From the NCBI RefSeq assembly GCF_018224955.1, contig NZ_JAGTUU010000001.1:682001-746000 (forward strand): a stretch of 64,000 nt of DNA. Reading direction: 5' to 3'. Positions 34,201 to 42,107 of the stretch are shown piece by piece. Source of the DNA: Thetidibacter halocola (GTDB lineage Bacteria; Pseudomonadota; Alphaproteobacteria; Rhodobacterales; Rhodobacteraceae). The stretch's first letter is position 1. The number at the start of each line of letters is the position of its first letter. The notes under the pieces were generated by a model. That model saw only the letters and a program-made list of their open reading frames with translations. It was not told the DNA's origin and made no database searches. Both the position numbers and the translations under genes were made by a program.

Positions 34201-34752
34201 GGCCAGGATTCGCTGTATGGCGGCGCGGGCACCGACAATCTGGTTGGCGGCGGCGGACAGGACCTGATTTTTGGCGGCGACGAGGACGACACGCTCTTGG
34301 GACAGGCCGGGCGCGACACACTGTTCGGTGGCGCGGGCGACGACCTGCTGTCCGGCGGGACCGAGGCCGACAGTCTGACGGGCGGCGACGGCGACGACAG
34401 CCTGCATGGCGGCACCGGGCCGGACGTGCTGACCGGCGGCATGGGGGCGGATGTCTTCGTCTTCAGCACGGTGGCCGACAGCCCGCCGACGCAGGCCGAC
34501 CGGATCACCGATTTCGAGACCGGGATCGACCGGATCGACCTGGCCGCGATCGACGCCGATATTGCTACAGGCACTGACGACTCCTTTGCTTTCATCGGCA
34601 CCGGCGCCTTCACTGCCGCGGGGCAGCTGCGCTTTGGTACCAACGGCACGGACGGGCTGTTGCAGGGCGACGTTGACGGCGACGGGAACGCCGACCTGTC
34701 CATCCTGCTCGAAGGCGTGACGGCACTGACCCCCGGCGATGTAATCCTTTGA
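28279..34752 (+). CDS. Giant RTX exoprotein (2157 aa)
   Basis: Residues about 1-740 form an unassigned, beta-rich N-terminal region containing a dockerin/EF-hand-like loop (DVTNDGKVNLLDIL, about residue 337). From about 745 to 2050 there are repeated clusters of RTX nonapeptides (GGxGxDxL), separated by spacers with the recurrent D.SAAVQIDLS/IQSGGHAEGD..I.IENI pattern. The C-terminus (ADRITDFETGIDRIDL ... DGNADLSILLEGV) is the classic serralysin-like C-terminal module that precedes a type I secretion signal. It is therefore predicted to be exported by an ABC/MFP/OMP transporter and to fold on Ca2+. No catalytic motif was seen. AAGGAA precedes ATG 28279. No secretion genes adjoin it. Confidence 0.92.
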   Translation: MITQSQLLSLADGIDQSLNTTQGRIAAEVLAESFPLIADGMADAAQAGEQALEATRRLAEALHDALTLLAAATSQTEQAVEIQLNTALANAGFQGTALSVTVVGDEVRISLATDAFGSYVQDLAPDLGLGQFGLAGGGTGTLETVFGFDMDFATDSSGFFIDTSAAAEITIDLALSDTLFDQVLNINGQDFVSADAGTTFVGSIAIDIQAAANRLGTAQVASATMDATLTGSAGVQVGLTAADQGAMSLPIGATLSVDWDFDAAEIDPFDTNAGFGDRPDVRFDTVTIGLGDFMEDFVAPLIERIDQLLEPIRPILTVLTTSIKVLEDFPGLGSLFDVTNDGKVNLLDILKVLFPSTNFTAVNAIVDLAEQVVSWADFLASTGFADGELILGDIDLGNIDIRLPSFDLDSVSGQLAGIADNLQDVLDTLSGAGWDTADGGSGDTGLDILQSIVDNDIFDLPVLDDPTQWINLIVGRPADLIYIDLPELVLGDRSDPIEILSLPIIPLVFLKVTAAVEAVINFDFGFDTRGLLDPARPAIDGFYIVDLPDESEITLYSSIGLGVSLDLLLAEAYGGGDIAGEIELDLNSGSTEGKLYYDEFIAAVNSNPFAIFDASGSITAGFTAYVDTLFGEIWRWESPRITLGGFGFDETGTAVVGTVSGGTLTLFTGGRADQRTNGALIGDVAEIITIAPKVTGGIAVTVLGMSQEFTGVTDITGNGQTGDDQLVVDPTLVIPVNFWGGEGNDGLSGGAGDDTFFGGLGDDALIGNDGDDSLTGALGDDYLEGGAGADTINGGEGNDWVSYRTSDAAVDIDLSAATQSGGDAQGDELFAIENIDGSEHGDSIVGSQGAGSFFGRGGDDLMTGGTHVQYLFGNDGDDTMEASVAGSVLAGGEGDDLYIVRAAGMLVGENFLSEIAAGSDSGHDSVEAYVSIDLRGTDEHIEDIQLFGSALTAHANGLDNLIEGNSRDNGLYGYGGDDTIRGYAGKDTLYGHDGNDLLAGGDGDDELRGGSGDDILNGLDGEDNLFGDDGDDTVTGGFGFDTLRGGAGADELLGGFDADFYIVDSDDTVYEINGGGIDFVWADEDHALLAGQEIEVLSAYSWEGILAAITATLINDTRTGYEGLAQLIGVNGILGATPTVALTGNERAQLIIGETGDSDIVAFRNVLEGMDGADTILGDDRDDVAQYLASDAAVQIDLSQEIQSGGHAEGDRLIRIHNIIGSAHDDTILGEDAAASGGAIPAADNLFEGRGGNDLLEGLDGFDTLLGGWGADTLKGGNEDDDLQGEGGADSLEGGNGNDTLDGGAGIDVLDGGAGDDLYYVTLLDDIFDSSGDDTAIATTDYTLNAGAEVERLEASTDTDDDLILFGNTFAQWIAGNAGDNFLHGGAGADTIQGRAGQDTAGYTLSLAPVDVDLNRAVQSGGHAEGDELIGIENLSGSGFGDVLVGLTTVRGDGLEDNRHAGLAGDDWIEDTIGTNTLEGGFGDDTLVGSGTEALVAGAGSLLLGGAGNDSLDAGVSTNTGGDTLAGGMGDDIYRVTSAGDVVDENWAGDIAEGADGGHDTLISDVTVWNMETPGQASIEDAELGLGRDLLANALDNHVTGNDLDNDLTGREGNDTLLGRLGNDTLRGGLGDDNLNGGAGDDQMIGWAGDDLYIVDSAGDVVMEAAGNGTDTVRSSVDHTLADEVEVLVLTGTDDIDGTGNALDNRLEGNTGANLLSGGEGNDTLNGGAGVDTLRGGLGDDVFAPEGLDEIDSITGGDGIDLLDMTLHTGGALTADLAAETYTVGGPGGVQTIRSVENIIATGEGDAVTGNEAANRFEGRAGADTMAGGAGDDWLDGEAGTDSLDGGDGNDTILGGNGHDTLFGRAGDDSLLGGGGRDEIRAGDGFDSLYGEDGDDWLIGGNDADFAEGGTGDDTLSGNDGNDNLIGGEGNDLFYGGSGNDTLTGEAGDDTAYGGGGRDRLTGLDGNDTLFGGNGQDSLYGGAGTDNLVGGGGQDLIFGGDEDDTLLGQAGRDTLFGGAGDDLLSGGTEADSLTGGDGDDSLHGGTGPDVLTGGMGADVFVFSTVADSPPTQADRITDFETGIDRIDLAAIDADIATGTDDSFAFIGTGAFTAAGQLRFGTNGTDGLLQGDVDGDGNADLSILLEGVTALTPGDVIL

Positions 34753-34756
34753 GGCA

Positions 34757-34789
34757 GCCGGGCACCTTGCCAAGCGCCCCCTGCCCGGC
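34757..34789 (+). terminator. Possible terminator after the RTX giant
   Basis: GCCGGGCA at 34757-34764 pairs exactly with TGCCCGGC at 34782-34789 across a 17-nt loop, 4 bp after the stop. No T-run follows. The next gene starts 34 bp further on. Confidence 0.35.
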
Positions 34790-34822
34790 CTATGCCCGCG
34801 CCATCCCGACCGGAGCCGCGTC

Positions 34823-36058
34823 TTGCCCCTGTATCGCCTGCTCGTCAGCCTCTTCGCCCTTGTCGTGGCGGTGGGCGCCCTGCGCAAGGGCGGCTGGCCG
34901 ATGCTGAGCGCGCGACTGGGCCTGATCGCCCCGGAGAAAGACGCCCCGCATGTCTGGTGGCATGGCGCGTCGAACGGGGAATTGTCCTCGGCCCGCCCTG
35001 TCCTGACCCGGATCGTGCAGCAAAGGCCCGATCTGCATGTCCTGGTGACCTGCAATTCCGACACCGGGCAGGCGCTTGTCACCGGCTGGGGCCTGCCCCG
35101 CGTCACCGCCCTGCCCGCCCCGGTCGACCTGTCCCGGGTCACGGCACGGGTTCTGCGGCGCTGGCGGGTGGTGGCGCATGTCGCTCTGGAATCCGAGATC
35201 TGGCCGCATCGGTTCCTGCAATGTCGCGGCCCGGTGATCCTGCTGGGTGCGCGGATGCGGCCCGGCACCGCACGGGTCTGGCGGACTCTGCCTCGCCTGG
35301 CCCGCCGTGTCCTGTCATGCTGCACGCTGGTCTCGGCGCAGGACGCCGCCAGCCTCGACCGGTTGCGCGCCCTGGGCCTGCCCGAGAATGCCATCGGCCC
35401 GCTGACCGACCTAAAGGCACTGTATGATCCCGCCGCGGCGCCCATGCCGGATGCTGCGTTACAGGCGGCCTTGCCGCGCGCGCAGACCTGGCTCGCGGCC
35501 TCGACCCACGAGGGCGAGGAGGAAACCGTGCTGGAGGCCCACCGCCTCGCCCGCGCGGAACAATCCGACCTGCGCCTGATCCTGGCCCCGCGTCATGCCG
35601 CGCGCGGCGACGCGGTCGAGGCAATGGTGCGGGGCGCAGGGCTGGGCGTCGCCCGCCGCAGCCGGGGCGAGGCGCCGGGGGCCGCAGCGGTCTACCTGGC
35701 TGACACGATGGGCGAGATGGCGCTGTGGTATCGGCTGGCCGGACGGGTCTTCATCGGCGGCACGCTGACCGACCGGGGCGGTCACACGCCCTACGAACCT
35801 GCGGCCTTCGGCAGCGCGCTGATCCACGGGCCGGACGTGGCGAATTTCGCCGACCCCTTCGCCCGGCTCGACGCCGCCGATGCGGCACTCCGCGTGACGG
35901 ATGCGGCCGAACTGGCCGAGGCGCTGGCACGCCTTGCACAGCCGGAGTCGCAGGCACAGGCCGGCGCCCGTGCGGCCGAGGCGCTGCGCACCGGGACGGA
36001 TGTCGAAACGCTATGCAACCTCGTGCTGGAAACGCTGCCGGCGTTCAGGGAAACTTGA
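34823..36058 (+). CDS. waaA: 3-deoxy-D-manno-octulosonic acid (Kdo) transferase family, GT30
   Basis: A 411-residue lipid A Kdo transferase-like enzyme. It would transfer Kdo from CMP-Kdo to the lipid A precursor at the inner membrane's cytoplasmic face. Seen: an N-terminal hydrophobic anchor (LLVSLFALVVAVGAL), the GT30 motifs WWHGASNGELSSARP and ALESEIWPHRF, LAASTHEGEEE between the lobes, and GGTLTDRGGHTPYEPAAFG near residue 320. The middle Glu of the usual 'ETELWP' is kept as ESEIWP. The start is a TTG at 34823, because the N-terminal anchor begins there and no in-frame ATG precedes it. Some Rhodobacterales carry more than one GT30 gene, so this could be the second copy. Confidence 0.88.
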   Translation: MPLYRLLVSLFALVVAVGALRKGGWPMLSARLGLIAPEKDAPHVWWHGASNGELSSARPVLTRIVQQRPDLHVLVTCNSDTGQALVTGWGLPRVTALPAPVDLSRVTARVLRRWRVVAHVALESEIWPHRFLQCRGPVILLGARMRPGTARVWRTLPRLARRVLSCCTLVSAQDAASLDRLRALGLPENAIGPLTDLKALYDPAAAPMPDAALQAALPRAQTWLAASTHEGEEETVLEAHRLARAEQSDLRLILAPRHAARGDAVEAMVRGAGLGVARRSRGEAPGAAAVYLADTMGEMALWYRLAGRVFIGGTLTDRGGHTPYEPAAFGSALIHGPDVANFADPFARLDAADAALRVTDAAELAEALARLAQPESQAQAGARAAEALRTGTDVETLCNLVLETLPAFRET

Positions 36059-36109
36059 ACCCTGCCGTGGCATGGTTATGTTCCATGCAACACAATGCGG
36101 GCAGCAGGG

Positions 36110-36535
36110 ATGATCCGATACAACCTCAAATGCGCCGAGGGCCACGGCTTCGATAGCTGGTTCCAGTCGGCTGGTGCCTTCGACAGCCTCAAGGCGTCGG
36201 GTCACCTGGCCTGCGCGGTCTGCGGCACATCCCAGGTCGAAAAGGCGTTGATGGCGCCCCGCGTCGCCGCCTCCGAGACGGCCGAACCCGAACGCCCCCT
36301 GTCGCAGCCCGCAAGCCCCGCGGAGCAGGCGCTGGCCCGATTGCGCGCCCATGTCGAGGCCAACAGCGACTATGTGGGCCGCGATTTCGTGCGCGAGGCG
36401 CGCGCGATGCACCTTGGCGAGACACCCGAACGCCCGATCTGGGGTGAGGCCCGCGGCGACGAGGCCGCCGCCCTGGCAGACGAGGGCATTCCCATAGCCC
36501 CCCTGCCCTTCACACCCAGCCGCAAGAGCAACTGA
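36110..36535 (+). CDS. DUF1178 family protein
   Basis: A 141-residue protein. It starts MIRYNLKCAEGHGFDSWF and has the family's two cysteine-containing turns (KCAEGH and CAVCGTS), suggesting a small zinc-ribbon head. A poorly ordered middle and the C-terminal helical part (NSDYVGRDFVREARAMHLGE) follow. ATG 36110 is preferred over an in-frame ATG at 36095 because the family begins with MIRY. Function unknown. It lies 51 bp after the Kdo transferase and on the same strand. Confidence 0.88.
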   Translation: MIRYNLKCAEGHGFDSWFQSAGAFDSLKASGHLACAVCGTSQVEKALMAPRVAASETAEPERPLSQPASPAEQALARLRAHVEANSDYVGRDFVREARAMHLGETPERPIWGEARGDEAAALADEGIPIAPLPFTPSRKSN

Positions 36536-36600
36536 CCCCGCCTCTGGACGCCGCGCGCCCCGGCGCTACGGTAGCGACGAGCAGAGCAAGGGGACAGGAC

Positions 36601-37239
36601 ATGACCATTCTCATCACCGGTGCGAACCGGGGTATCGGTGCGGCGCTGGCCGCGGAACTGGCCGGACAGGGCCACAACGTGATCGGCACGGCGCGCAGCG
36701 GTGACTGGCCGCTCGAGGTCACAGACCCCGCCTCGCACGCGGCGCTGGCACAGCGGCTGGCAGGCAAGCCCGTCGAGGTTCTGGTCTGCAACGCCGGCGT
36801 CTATGCCGACAAGGGACAGAGCCTCGAGACCGGCTATCCAGCGCAGATGTGGGCCGACACCTTTGCCGTGAACGTGACCGGCGTCTTCCTGGCGGTGCAG
36901 GCGCTGCTGCCCAACCTGCGCGCGGCCAGGCGCCCGCGCATCGCGATCATCTCCAGCCAGATGGCTTCGGACACCAAGGCGCCGGGCGGGTCCTATATCT
37001 ACCGCGCGTCCAAGGCCGCCGCGCTGAACCTGGGCCGCAACCTCGCCGCCGACCTCAAGCCACAGGGCATCGCCGTAGGCATCTACCACCCCGGCTGGGT
37101 GCGCACCGACATGGGCGGGTCTTCGGCGGATATCGGCACCAACGAGGCGGCCAAGGGCCTGGCGCAGCGGCTCGACGACCTGTCGCTGGCAATAACCGGA
37201 TGTTTCCAGACCTGGGACGGGCGCGACCATCCCTATTGA
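36601..37239 (+). CDS. Short-chain dehydrogenase/reductase (SDR)
   Basis: A 212-residue classical SDR. Visible: the cofactor glycine motif TGANRGIG at residues 6-13, NAG (the NNAG position) near residue 64, the active-site Ser in ISSQMAS and the Tyr-x3-Lys pair in YIYRASKAA, with PGWVRTDMGG after it. It is short for the family but complete. Cofactor preference and substrate cannot be read from the sequence. GGGGACAGG precedes ATG 36601. It lies between DUF1178 and lysC on the same strand. Confidence 0.9.
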   Translation: MTILITGANRGIGAALAAELAGQGHNVIGTARSGDWPLEVTDPASHAALAQRLAGKPVEVLVCNAGVYADKGQSLETGYPAQMWADTFAVNVTGVFLAVQALLPNLRAARRPRIAIISSQMASDTKAPGGSYIYRASKAAALNLGRNLAADLKPQGIAVGIYHPGWVRTDMGGSSADIGTNEAAKGLAQRLDDLSLAITGCFQTWDGRDHPY

Positions 37240-37362
37240 GGCGCCGCGCGCGCACGCCCATTGAGGCGCCAAGGGCGCAGGCCCGGCCTGCGCCAACACG
37301 CCGCCCTTGCCCTTTTCCCCGACCCCGCGTAAGCCACGCGCGATCTGACCCGGGGAAATGTC

Positions 37363-38601
37363 ATGCCCGTTCTCGTGATGAAATTCGGCGGAACCTCCGT
37401 CGCAACGCCTGACCGCATCCGCCGCGCCGCCAAGCGCGTCGGCGTCGAGGTGGCCAAAGGCTATGACGTCATCGTCATCGTCAGCGCCATGGCCGGCGAG
37501 ACCAACAAGCTGGTCGGCTATGTCGACGAGATCTCTCCGCTTTTCGACGCGCGCGAATACGACGCCGTGGTGAGCTCGGGCGAGAACGTGACCGCCGGCC
37601 TGATGGCACTGACGCTGCAGGAAATGGACGTGCCCGCGCGCAGCTGGCAGGGCTGGCAAGTGCCGGTGCAGACCACCGACGCCCATGCCAATGCCCGGAT
37701 CGAAGCCATCCCCAGCGACAACATCAGCCGCAAGTTCGCCGAAGGCATGAAAGTGGCCGTGGTCGCCGGGTTCCAGGGCATCAGCCCCGAGGGCCGCATC
37801 ACGACTCTGGGCCGCGGCGGCTCGGACACCACCGCCGTCGCCTTTGCCGCCGCCTTCGACGCGGAACGCTGCGACATCTATACCGACGTGGACGGCGTCT
37901 ACACGACCGACCCGCGGATTTGCGAAAAGGCCCGCAAGCTGGATCGCATCGCCTTCGAGGAGATGCTGGAACTGGCCTCGCTGGGCGCCAAGGTGCTTCA
38001 GACACGCTCGGTCGAACTGGCGATGCGCTACAAGGTCAAGCTGCGGGTGCTGAGCAGCTTCGAGGAAATGGACGACGCGGCCGGGACGCTGGTCTGCGAC
38101 GAGGAGGACATCATGGAAAACAAGGTCGTGGCCGGTGTGGCCTATTCCCGCGACGAGGCCAAGATGACGCTGGTCTCGGTCGCGGACCGTCCCGGCATCG
38201 CCGCCGCGATCTTCGGCCCGCTGGCCGAAGCGGGCGTGAACGTGGACATGATCGTACAGAACATCGCCGAAGAGGGCCGCACGGACATGACCTTCTCCTG
38301 CCCGACCAATCAGGTGGCGCGGGCCGAGAAGGCGATGAACGACGCCAAGGCATCGGGCGCGATCAACTTCAACGAACTGGTCGCCGATACCGGGGTGGCC
38401 AAGGTCTCGGTCGTCGGCATCGGCATGCGCAGCCATGCGGGCGTCGCCGCCAAGATGTTCAAGGTGCTGGCCGGCGAAGGCATCAACATCAAGGTCATCA
38501 CCACATCCGAGATCAAGATCTCGGTCCTGATCGACCGGAAGTACATGGAACTGGCGGTGCAGGCGCTGCACGACGCGTTCGAACTGGAAAAGGCTGGCTG
38601 A
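37363..38601 (+). CDS. lysC: Aspartate kinase
   Basis: A 412-residue enzyme making 4-phospho-L-aspartate, the first step toward lysine, threonine, methionine and diaminopimelate. The kinase core starts MPVLVMKFGGTSV with the catalytic KFGGTS. Downstream are SSGENVTAG and GRGGSDTTAVAFAA. The C-terminal ~150 residues form two ACT domains (VSVADRPGIAAAIFGPLAEAG and VSVVGIGMRSHAGVAAKMF) for feedback control by amino acids. A GGGG-rich site precedes ATG 37363. It is followed by a clear terminator. Confidence 0.96.
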   Translation: MPVLVMKFGGTSVATPDRIRRAAKRVGVEVAKGYDVIVIVSAMAGETNKLVGYVDEISPLFDAREYDAVVSSGENVTAGLMALTLQEMDVPARSWQGWQVPVQTTDAHANARIEAIPSDNISRKFAEGMKVAVVAGFQGISPEGRITTLGRGGSDTTAVAFAAAFDAERCDIYTDVDGVYTTDPRICEKARKLDRIAFEEMLELASLGAKVLQTRSVELAMRYKVKLRVLSSFEEMDDAAGTLVCDEEDIMENKVVAGVAYSRDEAKMTLVSVADRPGIAAAIFGPLAEAGVNVDMIVQNIAEEGRTDMTFSCPTNQVARAEKAMNDAKASGAINFNELVADTGVAKVSVVGIGMRSHAGVAAKMFKVLAGEGINIKVITTSEIKISVLIDRKYMELAVQALHDAFELEKAG

Positions 38602-38627
38602 TCAGGGCCTTCCGGAGCACAGTTGCG

Positions 38628-38656
38628 GCACGGCTCGAGCAAGCCGTGCCTGTTTT
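38628..38656 (+). terminator. Rho-independent terminator after lysC
   Basis: GCACGGCT (38628-38635) pairs exactly with AGCCGTGC (38642-38649) across a 6-nt loop and is followed by CTGTTTT. It lies 27 bp after the lysC stop. Confidence 0.8.
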
Positions 38657-38767
38657 CTGCCTGCGATGCAGGCTAGAGCAGGAAGGTGGCACAGGCGCTG
38701 CGCGCTTGCCCTTCCCCTGCGCCACCGATCTCGCCTATAGGTGGCACTGGGAGATCGAGAGGGCGAA

Positions 38768-41008
38768 ATGCCGAACGGACTGGAATCGGAAAGCCGCAAG
38801 CTGCTTGGCCGGTTGCGCGACACGATGGCCGAAGAGGCCGCGGGTCAGGCGCGACTGGACAAGATCACCCATCTCACTGCCGACTCGATGGGCAGCGAGG
38901 TCTGCTCGATCTACCTGTTCCGCGACGAGAACACGCTGGAACTCTGCGCCACGCAGGGTCTCAAGCCCGAATCCGTGCACGAGACGCGGATGAAACTGGG
39001 CGAGGGCCTGGTGGGCCGTGTCGCCCGCACCGGGCAACTCATCAACACCGCAGACGCGCCATCGGAACGCGGGTTCCGCTACATGCCCGAGACCGGCGAG
39101 GAAATCTATTCCAGCTTCCTCGGCGTGCCGATCCAGCGGCTGGGCGAAAAGCTGGGCGTGCTGGTCGTGCAGTCCAAGGAGGCGCGGCGCTTTACCGACG
39201 ACGAGATCTATGCGCTCGAGGTCGTGGCGATGGTGCTGGCCGAGATGACGGAACTTGGCGCCTTCGTCGGCGAGGGCGCGGCGCTGAAGGCGCGCCACAC
39301 CCGCCCCGTCATGCTGCGCGGCACCACCGGGCAGGAAGGCGCCGCCATGGGCCATGTCTGGCTGCACGAACCGCGCGTCGTGGTGACGAAACTGGTGGCC
39401 GACGATCCCGAAAGCGAAAGCCGGCGGCTGCGCGACGCGGTGGACAAGCTGCGCATCAGCGTCGACGAGATCCTGGCCGGCGCGGGCGAGGACGGCGAAC
39501 AGGTGCAGGTGCTCGAAGCCTACCGGATGTTCGCCAATTCCAAGGGCTGGCTGCGCCGCATGGAAGAGGACATCGCCCGCGGTCTATCGGCCGAAGCGGC
39601 CGTGGAAAAGGAACAATCCACTGCCCGCGCGCGGATGGAACAGGTCACCGACGCCTACCTGCGCGAGCGGCTGCACGATCTCGACGACCTCAGCAACAGG
39701 CTGCTGCGCATCCTGACCGGACAGGGCAAGGAGACCGGCAGCGAGATGCCGGAAAACCCGATCCTGATCGCGCGCAACATCGGGCCGGGCGAATTGCTGG
39801 AATACGGCCGCAACCTGCGCGGGATCGTGCTGGAAGAGGGCTCGGTCGGCAGTCACGCGGCGATTGTCGCCCGCGCGCTGGCGATCCCGCTGGTGGTCCA
39901 TGCGGAACGCATTATCAACGAGGCGCTGAACGGCGACCGGATCATGATCGACGGCGATCAGGGCATCGTGCACCTGCGTCCCGACGAAAGCGTCGCCTCG
40001 GCCTTTCGCGACAAGCTGGCGATGCAGGCGCAGGCGCTGGAACGCTATGTCTCGATTCGCGACGTGCCCTGCGTGTCGGCCTGCGGCCAGCGGGTCGAGT
40101 TGTTCATGAACGCGGGCCTGATGGCCGACCTGCCTTCGCTGGCCAGTTCCGGCGCCGAGGGCGTGGGCCTGTTCCGCACCGAGTTGCAGTTCCTTGTCCG
40201 CAACAAGATGCCGACCCGCACCGAGCTGGCCGCGCTCTATGCGCGGGTGCTGGACGCGGCGCAGGGCCGGCGCGTGGTGTTCCGCACGCTCGACATCGGG
40301 TCGGACAAGGTTCTGCCCTATATGAAACCGCAGGACGAGCCCAACCCGGCGCTGGGCTGGCGGGCGATCCGCGTGGGCCTCGACAAGCCCGGCGTGATGC
40401 GGATGCAGTTGCAGGCGCTGCTGCGCGCCGCCAAGGGCCGGCCTCTGTCGCTGATGTTTCCCTTCGTTGCGCAGTGTGACGAGTTCACCCGCGCCAAGGC
40501 TGAGATCGACAAGGCGCTGGCGCGCGAGCGCAAGCTGGGCCATGTCCTGCCAGAGCGGCTGGAAGTCGGAGCGATGCTGGAAACCCCCAGCCTCGCCTAC
40601 GCCTCGAAACGCTTTTTCGACGAGGTGCAGTTCCTGTCGGTGGGCGGCAACGACCTGAAACAGTTCTTCTTTGCCGCCGACCGCGAAAACGAGCTGGTGC
40701 GTCGCCGCTACGACACGCTGAATGTCAGCTTCCTGACCTTCCTGGAAAACATCGTCGACCGCTGCGAGGCCTCGGGCACGCAGCTGAGTTTCTGCGGCGA
40801 GGACGCGGGCCGGCCGATCGAGGCGGTCTGCCTTGCCGCCATCGGGTTCCGCGCCCTGTCGATGCGCCCCGCCTCTGTCGGGCCGGTCAAGTCGCTGATC
40901 CTGCGCACCGATCTGCGCGCCTTGCGAAAGGTCATCCACGCGGTCCGCGACGCCGGTGAGCAGAGCGTCCGCCAGGCGGTGATGGAGCACCTGCGCGGCG
41001 CCGACTGA
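38768..41008 (+). CDS. ptsP: Phosphoenolpyruvate-protein phosphotransferase, GAF-containing (EI-Ntr)
   Basis: A 746-residue nitrogen-PTS enzyme I. An N-terminal GAF domain (about residues 25-165) precedes the EI module: the phosphohistidine H363 in VGSHAAIVARALAIP, then the PEP-binding C-terminal barrel with GVGLFRTELQF, DIGSDKVLPY and the DLKQFFFAADREN segment. It autophosphorylates on PEP and passes phosphate to NPr, linking carbon/nitrogen state to regulation. I used ATG 38768 (MPNGLESES) with GAGAG upstream; an in-frame GTG 27 bp earlier is less likely. It lies directly after lysC, as in other alphaproteobacteria. Confidence 0.95.
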   Translation: MPNGLESESRKLLGRLRDTMAEEAAGQARLDKITHLTADSMGSEVCSIYLFRDENTLELCATQGLKPESVHETRMKLGEGLVGRVARTGQLINTADAPSERGFRYMPETGEEIYSSFLGVPIQRLGEKLGVLVVQSKEARRFTDDEIYALEVVAMVLAEMTELGAFVGEGAALKARHTRPVMLRGTTGQEGAAMGHVWLHEPRVVVTKLVADDPESESRRLRDAVDKLRISVDEILAGAGEDGEQVQVLEAYRMFANSKGWLRRMEEDIARGLSAEAAVEKEQSTARARMEQVTDAYLRERLHDLDDLSNRLLRILTGQGKETGSEMPENPILIARNIGPGELLEYGRNLRGIVLEEGSVGSHAAIVARALAIPLVVHAERIINEALNGDRIMIDGDQGIVHLRPDESVASAFRDKLAMQAQALERYVSIRDVPCVSACGQRVELFMNAGLMADLPSLASSGAEGVGLFRTELQFLVRNKMPTRTELAALYARVLDAAQGRRVVFRTLDIGSDKVLPYMKPQDEPNPALGWRAIRVGLDKPGVMRMQLQALLRAAKGRPLSLMFPFVAQCDEFTRAKAEIDKALARERKLGHVLPERLEVGAMLETPSLAYASKRFFDEVQFLSVGGNDLKQFFFAADRENELVRRRYDTLNVSFLTFLENIVDRCEASGTQLSFCGEDAGRPIEAVCLAAIGFRALSMRPASVGPVKSLILRTDLRALRKVIHAVRDAGEQSVRQAVMEHLRGAD

Positions 41009-41147
41009 CAGGTGCGAAGGAAACGCCCGGCAGCGGCGTTCTGCCGGCCACCGGGCGCAAGTCTGCTCAGTTTTCTGGACCGCGATCCTTTTGAACCGCG
41101 GCACCACACGCGCCTTTGACACGCAGGCGGGCCCTGTCTGATCCGGC

Positions 41148-41184
41148 GGGCGGGGGCGCTCGCGTTTTGCGCGCGTCCCCGCCC
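41148..41184. terminator. Strong hairpin in the convergent ptsP/EcsC gap
   Basis: GGGCGGGGGCGC and GCGTCCCCGCCC form a 12-bp stem with one G-T wobble around a 13-nt loop. No T-run follows. It lies between convergent genes and may serve both. A weaker hairpin (CCGGCAG/CTGCCGG) lies at about 41022-41042. Confidence 0.4.
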
Positions 41185-41281
41185 TGTCAGTTCTTGAGAT
41201 ACGGGCCTTTGCGGCGGGTCGTTTCGGACTCCGCACGACTCGTTGATACAGGCTTAAGGTTAATCGCAGGTTAAACGCGGA

Positions 41282-42052
41282 TCACGAGGCATCCGACAGC
41301 GGCAGGGTTTCCGCACGGCGGCGCAGCTGCTGCCCCAGTTCGTCGAAGGGCAGGCCGCTTTCCTCGGACAGGCGGCGCAGGCCGAACACGACCCCCGCCA
41401 TGTCGCGGTAATACCCGGCATAACTGGCGTTGACCGCCGCCCCCGTGGCGGCGCCCAAGACCGGCACGGCGCGGGTGGCCAGGCTGCGCCCGATCAGCGC
41501 CGCCACGCGCGGCGCCACCATGCCGATGCCGGCGCGCACGCTGGCCCCGGTCAGCGTCAGACGCGTGGCGAGAAAGCCCAGGTCGGCCCCGTCGCGCCCG
41601 GCTACCGGCCCCTCTGCGGCAAAGGCCAGCAGGCAGTCGCGCCGTGTCTGCATCTCGTCCGGGTCATAGCCATGCGCCCGCGCCTGCCCCTGCACCACGC
41701 GCGCCATCAGCGTCACGGTGACCGGCAATTCCACCAGCGCCGAGGGCAGTCCGCCAAGGCCGCCCAGCGCCCCTGCCGCCGCCAGCGAGGCGGTATCGGC
41801 CCAAGGGTGACGCGACAGAATACCCTGGCTGGCCGAAGCCGCGTCCATCGCGCGTTCCAGCGCCTTCGCGGTCAGGCGTTCCAACTGTTCTTGTGTGCCC
41901 TGCGGCAGGCGGGAAATGGCGCGCTCGGTCGGTCTGTTGATCAGGCCGATCACCTTCAACCCGGCATTCCCGGCCCCGCTCAGTCGTCGCGCCAGCGCTT
42001 CCAGCGCGGCGTCCAACTCGGCCCCGTCGGTGCAGATCACGGCATCGGCCAT
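41282..42052 (-). CDS. EcsC family protein
   Basis: A 256-residue EcsC-domain protein. Characteristic segments are AAAGALGGLGGLPSALVELPVT followed by LMARVVQGQARAHGYDPDE, then RAVPVLGAATGAAVNASYAG. Glycine/alanine-rich helices alternate, compatible with membrane association but not with long classical spans. The family is named after a Bacillus protein of unclear biochemical function. The N-terminus at ATG 42052 is complete. It is a single gene, convergent with ptsP. Confidence 0.88.
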   Translation of the reverse strand: MADAVICTDGAELDAALEALARRLSGAGNAGLKVIGLINRPTERAISRLPQGTQEQLERLTAKALERAMDAASASQGILSRHPWADTASLAAAGALGGLGGLPSALVELPVTVTLMARVVQGQARAHGYDPDEMQTRRDCLLAFAAEGPVAGRDGADLGFLATRLTLTGASVRAGIGMVAPRVAALIGRSLATRAVPVLGAATGAAVNASYAGYYRDMAGVVFGLRRLSEESGLPFDELGQQLRRRAETLPLSDAS

Positions 42053-42107
42053 CGGTGCGCCCCTTCCATCCCTTGCCGGACAAAGGTGGGACTGCCGGGC
42101 GCCGCGA

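Noticed and set aside
31033-35445. 1470-codon open frame antisense to the RTX giant (and an 876-codon one at 28255-30885)
   Set aside because: Open only because GGxGxD codon use leaves few stops on the reverse strand. Translation is a VVA/ARRA-type low-complexity sequence, no ribosome site, no family.
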